64,000 bases of DNA from UBA1268 sp002694955. Lineage in GTDB: Bacteria > Planctomycetota > Planctomycetia > Pirellulales > UBA1268. The stretch lies in assembly GCA_028066355.1 (NCBI GenBank), contig JALCBP010000002.1, positions 1 through 64,000 of the forward strand, read 5' to 3'. Below, piece by piece: positions 26,397 through 35,257 of the stretch. Positions within the stretch are counted from its first letter, which is position 1. Each line of letters starts with the position of its first letter. The translations under genes and the position numbers were made by a program. The notes beneath the pieces were generated by a model. The model worked only from the letters and a program-made list of their open reading frames with translations, was not told the DNA's origin and searched no databases.

Positions 26397-28481
26397 ATGC
26401 GTCGACTTAATGCAGGTACTCCTAACGGAAACATTTTCGAACTTGTGACTCCGTTTGCACCTGCAGGCGATCAACCAGAAGCAATTCGTTCACTCGTCGA
26501 CGGAATTAGCGATGGGGCTGCTTCTCAGGTACTTATGGGAGCAACAGGATCTGGCAAAACTTTTACTATGGCGAACGTTATTGCTCAGACGGGAAGGCCT
26601 ACTCTCGTACTGTCGCATAACAAGACCCTCGCGGCACAACTCTATGGTGAGTTCCGTGACTTCTTTCCACACAATGCAGTCCACTACTTTGTAAGTTATT
26701 ACGACTACTACCAGCCTGAGGCATATATTCCACAGCGTGACATCTACATTGAAAAAGACGCTGCTATTAATAAAGAAATCGATAGGCTACGGCTTGCTGC
26801 AACAAGTGCGCTCGTCAGTCGTCGGGACGTTATTGTCGTCGCAAGTGTTTCCTGCATTTATGGCCTTGGCTCACCGGAAGACTATCGCGCAATGGTTATT
26901 CGTATCGCAACAGGCGTGCCCTTATCCCGCGATGAACTTTTAAGACAACTTATTACAGTTCAATACGAACGAAGCGACATTGCATTCGATCGTGGCAGCT
27001 TCCGCGTCAGGGGGGATACTGTCGACATCTGGCCTCCATACGACGAACTAGCAACACGAATTGAATTCTGGGGGGATACAGTTGAGTCAATTGCTATAAC
27101 CCATCCGGTGAGCGGGGAAGTCGCAGCGAGGAAAGACGAGACCTATCTTTACCCATCAAAACATTTTGTGATGCCGGAGGATCGTATCAAAGCTGCAGTA
27201 GGTGAAATTCGTCAGGAACTTGAGGAACGGCTTGAGGAACTTAAAAGCCAAGGGAAATTACTAGAGGCGCAGCGACTGTCGGCCCGTACAAAGTTTGATC
27301 TTGAAATGTTAATGGAAGCTGGCTTTTGTCCCGGCATCGAAAATTACTCAAGGCCACTGTCTGGACGGCCACCGGGCAGCACTCCAGACACACTATTTAA
27401 CTATTTCCCTGATGAATTTCTCTTTTTTATCGATGAGTCACACGTCACCGTCCCTCAGGTCCGTGGAATGTATGCAGGCGACCGCAGTCGCAAACTCACC
27501 CTGGTTGACCATGGCTTCAGACTTCCATGCGCGCTGGATAATCGTCCACTTATGTTTGATGAATTTCAGAAAAAACTTCATCAGACCATTTACGTCTCAG
27601 CAACACCCGGCACTTGGGAACTTGAACAAACAAAGGGTGAAATTGTTGAACAAATCATTCGGCCAACTGGCCTTCTTGACCCTGTCATAGAGGTAGTCCC
27701 TGCTCGCAATCAGGTTGTTCATCTTTTAAGGGAGATTACCGAGACTGTCAAAATTGGAAACCGTGTTCTTGTCACCACTTTAACAAAGAAACTAGCCGAA
27801 GATCTCTCCAACTATTTTCAAGAACAGAATGTCCGTTGCCGATGGCTCCACAGTGAACTGGATGCATTTGAACGAGTCGAACTACTGCGCGAACTTCGAG
27901 CAGGCGAGTTTGATGTCCTAGTTGGTGTAAACCTGCTTCGCGAAGGGCTTGATCTTCCAGAAGTCTCGCTTGTTGCAATTCTTGACGCTGACAAAGAAGG
28001 ATTCCTTCGCAGCGAAACCTCTCTTATGCAGACAATAGGACGATCCGCAAGGAACGTCGATGCTCGAGTCATTCTCTATGCGGACCGAATGACTGAATCC
28101 ATGCAACAAGCAATTGACGAGACGCAGCGTCGGCGAGAAATGCAGATTGAATACAACAAACAACACGGCATCACACCAACAACCATTCGCAAGGAAATTC
28201 GGTCTGGTATTGAGGCTGAATCACAGGCACGGGCTAAAGCGCACGCCGCGGTAGGCAACACCCAAGAATCTGAACAAAAGCAAGCCGAGTTACTCGCACA
28301 GCTCGAAACTGACATGTTACAGGCCGCTGCCGAACTTGATTTTGAACGTGCAGCAAAACTGAGAGACGAGATCGCCAATCTTCGTGATGGTAAAACACCT
28401 AAAAGAACAAAAAACCAGAGGAGACGGCGAGGTGGAGGAAAAAATAATGGCCGTAGCCGAATCCCAAGACCAAAGCGATAA
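26397..28481 (+). CDS. uvrB: Excinuclease ABC subunit B
   Basis: A 694-residue helicase-like subunit of nucleotide excision repair. It shows Walker A GATGSGKT (48-55), the beta-hairpin YYDYYQPEAYIP that probes damaged DNA, the helicase motifs DESHVT, ATPGTWELEQ and QTIGRSARN, and a C-terminal UVR motif (ELDFERAAKLRDEIANLRDG) that contacts UvrC. A basic tail of about 25 residues (KTPKRTKNQRRRRGGGKNNG) extends past the UVR motif. The gene follows the ComEA-like gene and precedes a small histidine kinase gene by 27 bases, so the repair gene is probably part of an operon. Confidence 0.97.
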   Translation: MRRLNAGTPNGNIFELVTPFAPAGDQPEAIRSLVDGISDGAASQVLMGATGSGKTFTMANVIAQTGRPTLVLSHNKTLAAQLYGEFRDFFPHNAVHYFVSYYDYYQPEAYIPQRDIYIEKDAAINKEIDRLRLAATSALVSRRDVIVVASVSCIYGLGSPEDYRAMVIRIATGVPLSRDELLRQLITVQYERSDIAFDRGSFRVRGDTVDIWPPYDELATRIEFWGDTVESIAITHPVSGEVAARKDETYLYPSKHFVMPEDRIKAAVGEIRQELEERLEELKSQGKLLEAQRLSARTKFDLEMLMEAGFCPGIENYSRPLSGRPPGSTPDTLFNYFPDEFLFFIDESHVTVPQVRGMYAGDRSRKLTLVDHGFRLPCALDNRPLMFDEFQKKLHQTIYVSATPGTWELEQTKGEIVEQIIRPTGLLDPVIEVVPARNQVVHLLREITETVKIGNRVLVTTLTKKLAEDLSNYFQEQNVRCRWLHSELDAFERVELLRELRAGEFDVLVGVNLLREGLDLPEVSLVAILDADKEGFLRSETSLMQTIGRSARNVDARVILYADRMTESMQQAIDETQRRREMQIEYNKQHGITPTTIRKEIRSGIEAESQARAKAHAAVGNTQESEQKQAELLAQLETDMLQAAAELDFERAAKLRDEIANLRDGKTPKRTKNQRRRRGGGKNNGRSRIPRPKR

Positions 28482-28508
28482 CCTTTCGCACATAGAGAAA
28501 GACTTGCT

Positions 28509-29177
28509 ATGCACGCCCTTCCACCCATCAATAATATTCATCAAGAAGAAGGAATTCAAAGGCAGCTAATTGCTTATGAAATTCACGATGGCATTGCTCA
28601 ATATATTTCTGCAGCAATCATGCAGCTTGAAGCGTCCAAAGCAAATTCCACTTATGTTCAAAAGGAAGACAAGGACTCAAATGTAAATGAGGCCCTGCGT
28701 CTTTTGCGGGAGGCGTCACAGGAAACTCGACGTCTCATTCGTGGACTCCGCCCTCAAACTTTAGACGATCTCGGAATCATTGGTTCTCTCGAAGCACTTT
28801 TTGCAGGTGCCTGCTCGGAATTCAAAGATGTCACCTTCCTTCATAACATTGGGAGCAACAGGCTACCAACACAAATCGAGGTGGTGCTGTTTCGCATATC
28901 ACAAGAATCACTTACCAACATTCGACGACACGCTAAAGCAAACCATGTCTTCGCGGAACTCAAAAAAACAGAACAGGGAGAATTATCTCTCATAATCCAA
29001 GACGATGGCTGTGGATTTGAGCCGAAGAGTACTACTAGGGACCATTTAGGCCTTGAATGCATTCGGCAAAGGGCACTTTATCTTGGTGGCCAAGCCAATA
29101 TTCAAAGCGAGCCAGGAGCAGGGACAACCATCCATGTTCAACTTCCTGCTTCGGCTATTCAAAACGAATCTCTCTGA
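28509..29177 (+). CDS. Small HisKA_3-type histidine kinase without sensor domain
   Basis: A 222-residue kinase core of the NarX/DesK class. The phosphoacceptor is H26 in YEIHDGIAQYISAAIMQLE, the dimerisation helices include TRRLIRGLRPQTLDDLGI, and the HATPase has an N-box (RISQESLTNIRRHAKANHV) and G-boxes (DDGCGFEP, SEPGAGTTIHV). It has no membrane segment or input domain, so the signal may come from a partner protein or from the cytoplasm. No NarL-type response regulator is encoded beside it. It follows uvrB by 27 bases and converges with an FHA-GAF-PP2C phosphatase gene. I keep the first ATG, which starts the predicted helix soon after. Confidence 0.87.
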   Translation: MHALPPINNIHQEEGIQRQLIAYEIHDGIAQYISAAIMQLEASKANSTYVQKEDKDSNVNEALRLLREASQETRRLIRGLRPQTLDDLGIIGSLEALFAGACSEFKDVTFLHNIGSNRLPTQIEVVLFRISQESLTNIRRHAKANHVFAELKKTEQGELSLIIQDDGCGFEPKSTTRDHLGLECIRQRALYLGGQANIQSEPGAGTTIHVQLPASAIQNESL

Positions 29178-29318
29178 ACTTCTACTCACGGAACATCGAC
29201 AACCATACCATCGGATTACGAACACGCTTCAAAAAGCTTCCAAAACAGCAACGAACTTGTCACTTTGCATGCCACAGCCACTTTAGCTCATTCATCCTGA
29301 AGCTGGTGGCATCGACCA

Positions 29319-31001
29319 TTAGGTACTTGCTGGCCTGCCAACACATACCAGACACATATCGTCACTCCGAACTTGACCAGCGGCGTGTCGCTCAACATCG
29401 ACCAAGACTCTCCGGCCAACAGCAGCTGGTGAATCAGCTGGCTCCGACAGCACTTCTTGAAGTCTAGTCAATCCGTACGTTTCATTTTTGTGGTTCATCG
29501 CTTCGCTGATTCCGTCTGTATAAAGAACAATGGTAGAGCCAGCTATCATATTGACCTCAGCTGCCTCGTAAACAAAAGTTGGGTCAACGCCCAGCGGCAA
29601 ACCTGCTTCTTCAAGACCTACTGTCTCCACACTTCCATCAGCTTTTCTTAGGTACGTTGGCAGATGCCCGGCAGACACAACCTTGACTACATCTGATGTT
29701 GAATCAAGCACGACCACAACAAAAGTAGCAAACCGGTCGTCCCAGCCACTTCTCATAAAACTTGAGTTCAATAACGTGACTGCTTTCGCAACATCTGCTT
29801 CAATAGCAAGCGTGTATCGCACATCTGCTGAAAGGGCAGCCATCACCAGTGCCGCGGATACACCTTTACCAGAAACATCTGCGAGCACTACAGCGAGGCG
29901 ATTCTCACCAAGTGGAATGTATGAAAAATAATCTCCACCAATTTGGTGGGCAGCTTCGTAAAAATCAAATACTTCAAAACCTTTGATCTCCGGAGGAACC
30001 GATGGCAGCAAGCCTTGCTGTACACGGTTTGCCAGTTCTAAATCACGCTTGAACTGCTCCTGCGCCACTTTTTCATCATGAGCCGTCGCCTGCTCGACAG
30101 CTTTACCTGCTTGGCCTGTAATTCCTGCAAGCACCTCGAGATCATCTTGACTAAAACCGTTCTGAACATTGCGTGAATCCACCTGCAATACCCCAAGAAC
30201 AGTTCCTTCTGCAGAAATAAATGGTACGCACATCACGGAGCGAATATTACAGTCGACAACGCTGTCATTAAGTCGAAAACGACTGTCGCTTGTCGCATCA
30301 GCGGAGAGAATCGCTCTCTGCGATGACGCTACTTTATTCACAAGAGAAAGGCTCAACCGAAGCCCACCTTGCTCTTCAGCATTCTTGAGTTTTTTGGCCC
30401 TCAGTACCAACCTGTTTGTCTTCACGTCATTGAGTAACACAAACCCACGTTCAACGTTCGGAAAAATATCAAAAACACCATCAAGCAATCGAGGCAAGAC
30501 ATCTTCAAGTGACAGCGATGCGCCTAGAGCCCGATTCAAACCAATAACAGCTCGCAACTTTGCTTCAGCATTTTGACTGACTCCTCCATCTGCCGATGGG
30601 CGAGGAATATCAAGCTGGGAAACAATTACTGACTCTTCGTCATGTGACTGAAAAATAGACTCCGATGGATCGGTTTCTCCGCCTAACGAAACCCACTCAG
30701 AGGGAGTCGTGTCACCGACAGTGAAAACAAGCCGATCTTCACAAACCCCGATTTCATCCGCGGCCTCAAGTTGATGTGGCCCACTTAGCTTTCTGCCATT
30801 AATCAACGTTCCATTTCGGCTCCCAAGATCTTCAACCCACCAGGAACCTTGTTTCATTTCCACCACCGCGTGCTGACGGCTTACAGCCCCAGAATTGACG
30901 ACGATATCACAGCCTGGATGACGACCGATAACGGTCTTATCCTTTACGAGGCGATACCGTTCTCCAGCTTTCCCACCAGTCATCAATATGAGGAACGACA
31001 C
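29319..31001 (-). CDS. FHA-GAF-PP2C (RsbU/SpoIIE-type) protein phosphatase
   Basis: A 560-residue three-domain signalling protein. An FHA domain (about 1-95) has the phosphothreonine-binding set R27, S41, H44 and N63-G64 in GRHPGCDIVV, SRQHAVVEM and GSRNGTLI. A GAF domain (about 150-300, RGFVLLNDVKTNRLVLRAKK and CVPFISAEGTVLGVLQVDS) follows. Then comes a PP2C-like SpoIIE domain (about 330-557) with GGDYFSYIP, VVLADVSGKGVSAALVMA and VLYTDGISEAMN, giving the metal-binding aspartates. Such proteins dephosphorylate anti-sigma-antagonist or other phosphoproteins in partner-switching networks. Which partner is unknown: no RsbV or RsbW gene lies nearby. The gene converges with the kinase gene at 28509-29177. 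Confidence 0.92.
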   Translation of the reverse strand: MSFLILMTGGKAGERYRLVKDKTVIGRHPGCDIVVNSGAVSRQHAVVEMKQGSWWVEDLGSRNGTLINGRKLSGPHQLEAADEIGVCEDRLVFTVGDTTPSEWVSLGGETDPSESIFQSHDEESVIVSQLDIPRPSADGGVSQNAEAKLRAVIGLNRALGASLSLEDVLPRLLDGVFDIFPNVERGFVLLNDVKTNRLVLRAKKLKNAEEQGGLRLSLSLVNKVASSQRAILSADATSDSRFRLNDSVVDCNIRSVMCVPFISAEGTVLGVLQVDSRNVQNGFSQDDLEVLAGITGQAGKAVEQATAHDEKVAQEQFKRDLELANRVQQGLLPSVPPEIKGFEVFDFYEAAHQIGGDYFSYIPLGENRLAVVLADVSGKGVSAALVMAALSADVRYTLAIEADVAKAVTLLNSSFMRSGWDDRFATFVVVVLDSTSDVVKVVSAGHLPTYLRKADGSVETVGLEEAGLPLGVDPTFVYEAAEVNMIAGSTIVLYTDGISEAMNHKNETYGLTRLQEVLSEPADSPAAVGRRVLVDVERHAAGQVRSDDMCLVCVGRPAST

Positions 31002-31208
31002 GCTGCCTACACCTTGTTTCCGATTTCTTTGATACGCACCTTTTTACTGCCGACTGGCAGTTGCTTTCCCTACCGATTGCTCATCCGCCGAGTCCGCGAT
31101 AGGCTACCACAACACAGTTGAATCATAACCGAGTGCTCATGAGGATTCTGTTCGAGAGAAAAACTTAAGGTTCTTGATGCAAGAAACAGCCTTATTATGC
31201 ACAAATTC

Positions 31209-31279
31209 TGGGGAATGGTGTAACGGTAGCACGACTGGCTCTGAACCAGTTAGTCCAGGTTCAAATCCTGGTTCCCCAG
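31209..31279 (+). tRNA. tRNA-Gln (anticodon CTG)
   Basis: Acceptor TGGGGAA / TTCCCCA, D-stem GTGT / GCAC, anticodon stem ACTGG / CCAGT with loop CTCTGAA (anticodon CTG), and T-arm CCAGG-TTCAAAT-CCTGG. The discriminator is G. The first base pair is U1-A72, as in other glutamine tRNAs. A TATTAT box at 31193-31198 ends 11 bases upstream and could be its -10 element; no good -35 is seen. The CCA end is not encoded. Confidence 0.95.
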
Positions 31280-31402
31280 CTTGACTGTGGAGGCCCAAGA
31301 GGCCTTAAGATGAAGCGAAAAAGAAGTACCTCTTTTTCTTAAGTCGTTTTCCGCTGCGGACAATTCGCACGGAAAAACAATACCCTTGGCGGTAGCAAAT
31401 AA

Positions 31403-32587
31403 ATGACTGACTCAGGTTCCTCAGATAGTACCTCTTTACCAACCAATGATGCTCACTCGCCAGTGGTCGGGAACAGCGTACAGGAAGCTGTCGGACGATC
31501 TGTTGACGGTCACCGTGTTCTTTTGGTCGACGACCAGCCAATGATCGGTGAAGCAGTCAGACGCCTTCTTGCTGACCAGGCTGACGTCACATTTGCATTC
31601 TGCAAAGATGGGGCCAAAGCAGTGATTACAGCAGAAGAATTCCAGCCGACGGTTATTTTGCAAGACCTTGTCATGCCAGATATCGACGGCCTCGACCTCG
31701 TTCGCAAGTTTCGTTCACATGCAGGAACTGAAAAGATTCCTGTTATCGTGCTTTCTGCTACCGAAGAAGCCGCGACAAAAGCTCAACTTCTTGAAGCGGG
31801 TGCCAATGACTATCTCATCAAACTCCCCCATCAGATTGAACTTATTGCACGCATCCGTGTTCACTCAGAAGCCTACAAAAGGCTTCTAGAGCGTGATGCT
31901 GCCTTTGGCGCACTCGAGCGGTCACTTGCAGATTTAACGAGAGAACGAGAAAAATCAGAGCGACTGCTTCGTAATATTCTCCCGGACACAATCGCCGAAA
32001 GGCTGAAGAATAATGTCTCGACAATTGCTGAGTCCTTCTCGTCAGTCAGCGTCTTATTTGCTGACCTTTGCGGTTTTACCACTTTTTCAGAGCGTGTGGA
32101 TGCAAGTCAACTTGTCGATCTACTTGACGACATATTTTCTGCATTTGACCATTTAGCCAATGCGTACGGAGTCGAGAAAATCAAAACCATTGGTGACGCA
32201 TACATGGCCGTCGCAGGATTGCCTGAAGCTCGTGATGACCATGCAGAAGCGGTAGCCGGTATGGGACTTGGAATGCTCGAGGCATTTAGGGGTGTGATGC
32301 GCAACCGAGGTCTTTCAATGGAAGTTCGTATCGGCATCCATTCTGGTCCTGTTGTTGCCGGGGTCATAGGAAAACACAAATTTTCCTACGATTTATGGGG
32401 CGATACCGTGAATACGGCCAGCCGGATGGAATCACACGGTGAGCCATCTCGAGTACATGTGTCCCAAGCAACACATACATTGCTCAAAGATCGCTACCGC
32501 TTTACCGATCGAGGTGAGATGCAAATCAAGGGAAAAGGTCTGCAACAGACCTATTTTCTTCTTGGTCGTAACGAAAATCCATCCTAG
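31403..32587 (+). CDS. Response regulator fused to class III adenylate cyclase
   Basis: A 394-residue protein. A receiver domain occupies about residues 36-155: VLLVDDQP for the acidic pocket and D88 (VILQDLVMPDIDGLD) as phosphoacceptor. A coiled-coil helix (160-195, ERSLADLTREREKSERLLRN) joins it to the class III cyclase domain (215-390). The metal aspartates are D221 (LFADLCGFT) and D265 (KTIGDAYMA), the base-selecting residues are K261 and D330, which indicate ATP rather than GTP, and the transition-state N337 and R341 lie in DTVNTASRM. It should therefore make cAMP in response to phosphorylation by an unlinked kinase; an orphan kinase lies 2 kb upstream. No partner is adjacent. The gene lies between tRNA-Gln and the ATP synthase cluster. 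Confidence 0.92.
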   Translation: MTDSGSSDSTSLPTNDAHSPVVGNSVQEAVGRSVDGHRVLLVDDQPMIGEAVRRLLADQADVTFAFCKDGAKAVITAEEFQPTVILQDLVMPDIDGLDLVRKFRSHAGTEKIPVIVLSATEEAATKAQLLEAGANDYLIKLPHQIELIARIRVHSEAYKRLLERDAAFGALERSLADLTREREKSERLLRNILPDTIAERLKNNVSTIAESFSSVSVLFADLCGFTTFSERVDASQLVDLLDDIFSAFDHLANAYGVEKIKTIGDAYMAVAGLPEARDDHAEAVAGMGLGMLEAFRGVMRNRGLSMEVRIGIHSGPVVAGVIGKHKFSYDLWGDTVNTASRMESHGEPSRVHVSQATHTLLKDRYRFTDRGEMQIKGKGLQQTYFLLGRNENPS

Positions 32588-32687
32588 GACCATACGTTGG
32601 CAGCGGCACTTACGGACTGCAAATCATGCCGGAAAAACGTAAAACACTCAGAGTTCTGTTTGGTTTTACAGAGGCTGAAACTCGCAT

Positions 32688-32909
32688 ATGACAAAACCAA
32701 ACATTTCCCCTATCGGAGCAGCGTTCACCTGGGTTGGCCGAATCACGGCAATAGGATTGGTTATGGTACTTCCCGGTGCTGGTGGAAACTGGCTCGACCG
32801 GCAACTCGAAACGACTGTTCTCGAACCGGTGGGATTTTTGTTTGGTTTTACTCTGGGTCTCACATCCATCATACGACTAACTGCAAAAAATCGACAAGAA
32901 AAGCAGTAA
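32688..32909 (+). CDS. AtpZ/AtpI-like accessory membrane protein of the F-ATPase cluster
   Basis: A 73-residue protein with two membrane segments (FTWVGRITAIGLVMVLPGAG, then EPVGFLFGFTLGLTSIIRL) and a charged end. Its position 10 bases upstream of the next small membrane gene and ahead of atpB, plus the G-x-W-L-D-R motif, mark the AtpZ/AtpI-like family that assists c-ring assembly or magnesium supply. It should form the first gene of the atp operon. The start (ATG 32688) is preceded by AGGCTGAAA. Confidence 0.75.
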   Translation: MTKPNISPIGAAFTWVGRITAIGLVMVLPGAGGNWLDRQLETTVLEPVGFLFGFTLGLTSIIRLTAKNRQEKQ

Positions 32910-32919
32910 AAAGGGTGCT

Positions 32920-33384
32920 ATGCAGGGCAACAAGCAAAACACTTTTAAATCAGTTGTGTTTGGATTTGCTGTTCTTTTGGCGGGGCAGGCACTCACCGCC
33001 ACTGTCTTAATTTCGCGCAATATACCAAATGTGGACGCTGAAATTCGAGTGAAAGCCGTCGTGCTCGTGAGCGCTATCGCTCTAGTTGGTGCTTTTTTTG
33101 CCTGGTACATCACATCCAGCACAAAAAAGTCAGCCTCGCGTCAACCGGGTTCACGTATTTCCAGAGCATTAGCCGCGAATTTCATTCGGCTGATAATGCC
33201 GCTTTTGGCGCTTGTGTTTCTGCAGTTTGAGTCGACAGGGGTGTATTCGAGTAAGCCTCTGCAAAATTTTATTCGAGAAACTCTTCTGACCTCCTACCTT
33301 GTTTTGCTTCTTCTTGATATCCTTCTTCACATAACGCTTACCGGTCGAGACAGTCAGGCTCTCAAACACTACGATACTGAATAG
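32920..33384 (+). CDS. ATP synthase accessory membrane protein (AtpI-like, divergent)
   Basis: A 154-residue protein with about four membrane segments (VVFGFAVLLAGQALTATVL, VVLVSAIALVGAFFAWYI, AANFIRLIMPLLALVFLQF, TLLTSYLVLLLLDILLHI). No conserved motif is sure. The place between the AtpZ-like gene and atpB, and the hydrophobic profile, correspond to AtpI, an assembly factor for the c-ring. It lies 10 bases downstream of its neighbour and about 50 before atpB. Confidence 0.65.
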   Translation: MQGNKQNTFKSVVFGFAVLLAGQALTATVLISRNIPNVDAEIRVKAVVLVSAIALVGAFFAWYITSSTKKSASRQPGSRISRALAANFIRLIMPLLALVFLQFESTGVYSSKPLQNFIRETLLTSYLVLLLLDILLHITLTGRDSQALKHYDTE

Positions 33385-33435
33385 CCGCGGACATAAAACC
33401 ATTCGTTTCATTATAGAAATTATTAGACACATCTG

Positions 33436-34425
33436 ATGTCAGCAAATCCCATCTATCATCTTAAAGATGCCTACTTCTTTGAAGTCCCAAAAAGCATGTG
33501 GCGGTATGACTGGAAATCGCTCAGCGAGGTGCCTTCATTTCTCACTGATGCCCATCCTGACGTGACTGATGTCAACGAATTTAATCGAGCTCTCGATGGC
33601 AAAGTTCTCATTCCACAACCATTTGCTGAACTCCATAGCCTCTATGCGCCAAAATCTGGATTTGCCATTTCTAAATACATGATCCTTGAGCTTGTTGTAG
33701 CTGCGGTCATGGTGCTTATTTTCACGCGAGTTGCAAAACAGCTGTCTTCTGGGGCTCCGCCGAAAGGAAGGTTCGCAAATCTCTTTGAAGCTTTCTTGGT
33801 ATTTATTCGTGATAACGTCGCTCGCCCAGCCATTGATGACCCACCAGGCCACGGCCATGATAATGACCACTCAGCTCCGGCACATCGGGGAGACAGTTTT
33901 GTCCCCATGCTGTGGACACTCTTCTTTTTTGTTTTAGGGTGTAATCTCCTAGGAATGGTCCCTTGGGCCGGCTCACCAACAGCATCATTTTCTGTCACGC
34001 TGGCTCTAGCTGCAGCAACTTTTCTCACAGGCTTACTTTCAGGCATGAAGCAGTTTGGTGTCATTGGATTTTTCCTCAATCAGGTTCCCCCAATTGACAT
34101 GCCCACATACATGCTGCCGCTCAAAATAATTATTTCGTTCGGTCTCTTCCTGATTGAAATACTTGGATTGTGTATCAAACATCTAATTCTGGCAGTTCGT
34201 TTGTTAGCGAATATGGTTGCCGGTCACCTCGTGCTTCTCGGCATAATGGGCCTGATTACAGCAGCTGCCTCAGCTTCGACAGGCACGTGGGCGACTGTAA
34301 CCGTGATAAGCGTCGTCAGTGCGACTCTTTTCAGCGTCCTAGAGCTTTTCGTCGCCTTCCTACAGGCCTATATTTTCACATTTTTGTCAGCACTCTTTGT
34401 AGGTGCAGCGGTTCACCACCATTGA
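33436..34425 (+). CDS. atpB: ATP synthase F0 subunit a
   Basis: A 329-residue membrane protein, the proton-channel subunit of F0. The C-terminal helices contain the essential arginine in KHLILAVRLLANMVAGHLVL, and FVAFLQAYIFTFLSALFVGA is the typical family end. The N-terminal 75 residues have few hydrophobic features and the cytoplasmic loop holds a histidine/aspartate-rich segment (GHGHDNDHSAPAHRGD). It is longer than the usual 230-270 residues, as in other planctomycetes. It lies between the AtpI-like gene and atpE, which starts 187 bases later after a hairpin. Confidence 0.95.
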   Translation: MSANPIYHLKDAYFFEVPKSMWRYDWKSLSEVPSFLTDAHPDVTDVNEFNRALDGKVLIPQPFAELHSLYAPKSGFAISKYMILELVVAAVMVLIFTRVAKQLSSGAPPKGRFANLFEAFLVFIRDNVARPAIDDPPGHGHDNDHSAPAHRGDSFVPMLWTLFFFVLGCNLLGMVPWAGSPTASFSVTLALAAATFLTGLLSGMKQFGVIGFFLNQVPPIDMPTYMLPLKIIISFGLFLIEILGLCIKHLILAVRLLANMVAGHLVLLGIMGLITAAASASTGTWATVTVISVVSATLFSVLELFVAFLQAYIFTFLSALFVGAAVHHH

Positions 34426-34564
34426 TGAAATCCACCAATAAAAAAAAACCTTTTTAGACCCTTCAAAACCTTTCAAAATTGCTTAGAACATGCCTTTATA
34501 GGATACGGGTCCTCGCCATAAGTCGTTTGGCCCAAATCCAACAAACTGATCTCGTTTCATCCCG

Positions 34565-34586
34565 TTTGGAAACCACGGTTTCCAAA
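34565..34586 (+). promoter_or_regulatory. Palindromic hairpin upstream of atpE
   Basis: A perfect 10-base inverted repeat TTTGGAAACC / GGTTTCCAAA separated by two bases. It lies 11 bases upstream of the AAGGAG ribosome binding site of atpE and 140 bases after atpB. As RNA it would form a hairpin that could protect an mRNA end or influence atpE translation. As DNA it could be an operator. It has no T-run, so it is not a terminator. Confidence 0.6.
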
Positions 34587-34612
34587 TTCACGCTTTCAAG
34601 GAGTTCCAGCCC

Positions 34613-34930
34613 GTGATGCTTCGCTCGTTTTTTTCAGCCCGCTCGGCCAGCACGCTCGCCGTCATTTTGCTCACGCTACTCTGTGCTGATGTTGCCAGTG
34701 CTCAAGAAGCAGGTGGTGGCAGAGCACTAATTGATCTCTCAGCCTCGTTTGGCGTTGGACTTGTTGTCATTGGTGCCGCCATGGGCATCAGCAAGCTTGC
34801 CGCAGCAGCTTATGAAAGTATGGCTCGTCAGCCCGAAGTATCAGGTAGCATTCAGACAGCTCTGATTATTGCTGCTGCACTTATTGAAGGGTTTACGTTC
34901 TACGCGTTATTCATCTGCTCAGGAAAGTAG
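34613..34930 (+). CDS. atpE: ATP synthase F0 subunit c
   Basis: A 105-residue product; the c-ring proteolipid itself is the last 75 residues. A signal-peptide-like start (FSARSASTLAVILLTLLCAD, then VASAQEA) precedes LIDLSASFGVGLVVIGAAMG and the polar loop MARQPEV; the second helix AALIEGFTFYALFIC holds the proton-carrying glutamate. Glycine follows that glutamate in place of serine or threonine, so the sodium-type site is not complete and a proton motor is likely. AAGGAG is nine bases before the GTG at 34613 and 12 before the ATG at 34616, so the GTG start is taken. Hairpins flank the gene on both sides. Confidence 0.95.
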   Translation: MMLRSFFSARSASTLAVILLTLLCADVASAQEAGGGRALIDLSASFGVGLVVIGAAMGISKLAAAAYESMARQPEVSGSIQTALIIAAALIEGFTFYALFICSGK

Positions 34931-35043
34931 TCTTTTATTGTCCACTGCCGTTTTTCATGAAACCTGACTACAAGTGTTGCTTAACATCCCAAGCAGGGAC
35001 CGAAGTGAATGCTTTTGGTTTTAGGAAGATGGCTAGCTAATTC

Positions 35044-35085
35044 GTCAGATGACGGATACGGACTTTCCCGTATCTGTCATCTGGC
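35044..35085 (+). promoter_or_regulatory. Strong hairpin between atpE and atpF
   Basis: CAGATGACGGATACGG (35046-35061) pairs with CCGTATCTGTCATCTG (35068-35083), with one G-T wobble, and two more flanking pairs bring the stem to 18; the loop is six bases. It lies in a 327-base gap that is otherwise empty. No T-run follows, so it is not an intrinsic terminator. A likely job is to stabilise the atpE mRNA or serve as a processing site, so that subunit c is made in excess. This is an inference. Confidence 0.75.
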
Positions 35086-35257
35086 AACGAGCATGAGAAT
35101 TCATTCGAACTGATTTCAAACCTGTTGAAGTGATACCCTCGATAGGACCCTCATTATGACCGTAAGGCATGCAATCAATTTAGCGATCAGCGCGACGCGT
35201 TTGCACGCACATACCGCAAAAAAATGCACGTTCAGCGGTCTTCCGCAGGAGAAGCGA

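Noticed and set aside
31317..31338. A/T-rich hairpin GAAAAAGA / TCTTTTTC after tRNA-Gln
   Set aside because: The stem is almost only A-T and is not followed by a T-run; could be a weak end of the tRNA transcript but not convincing.
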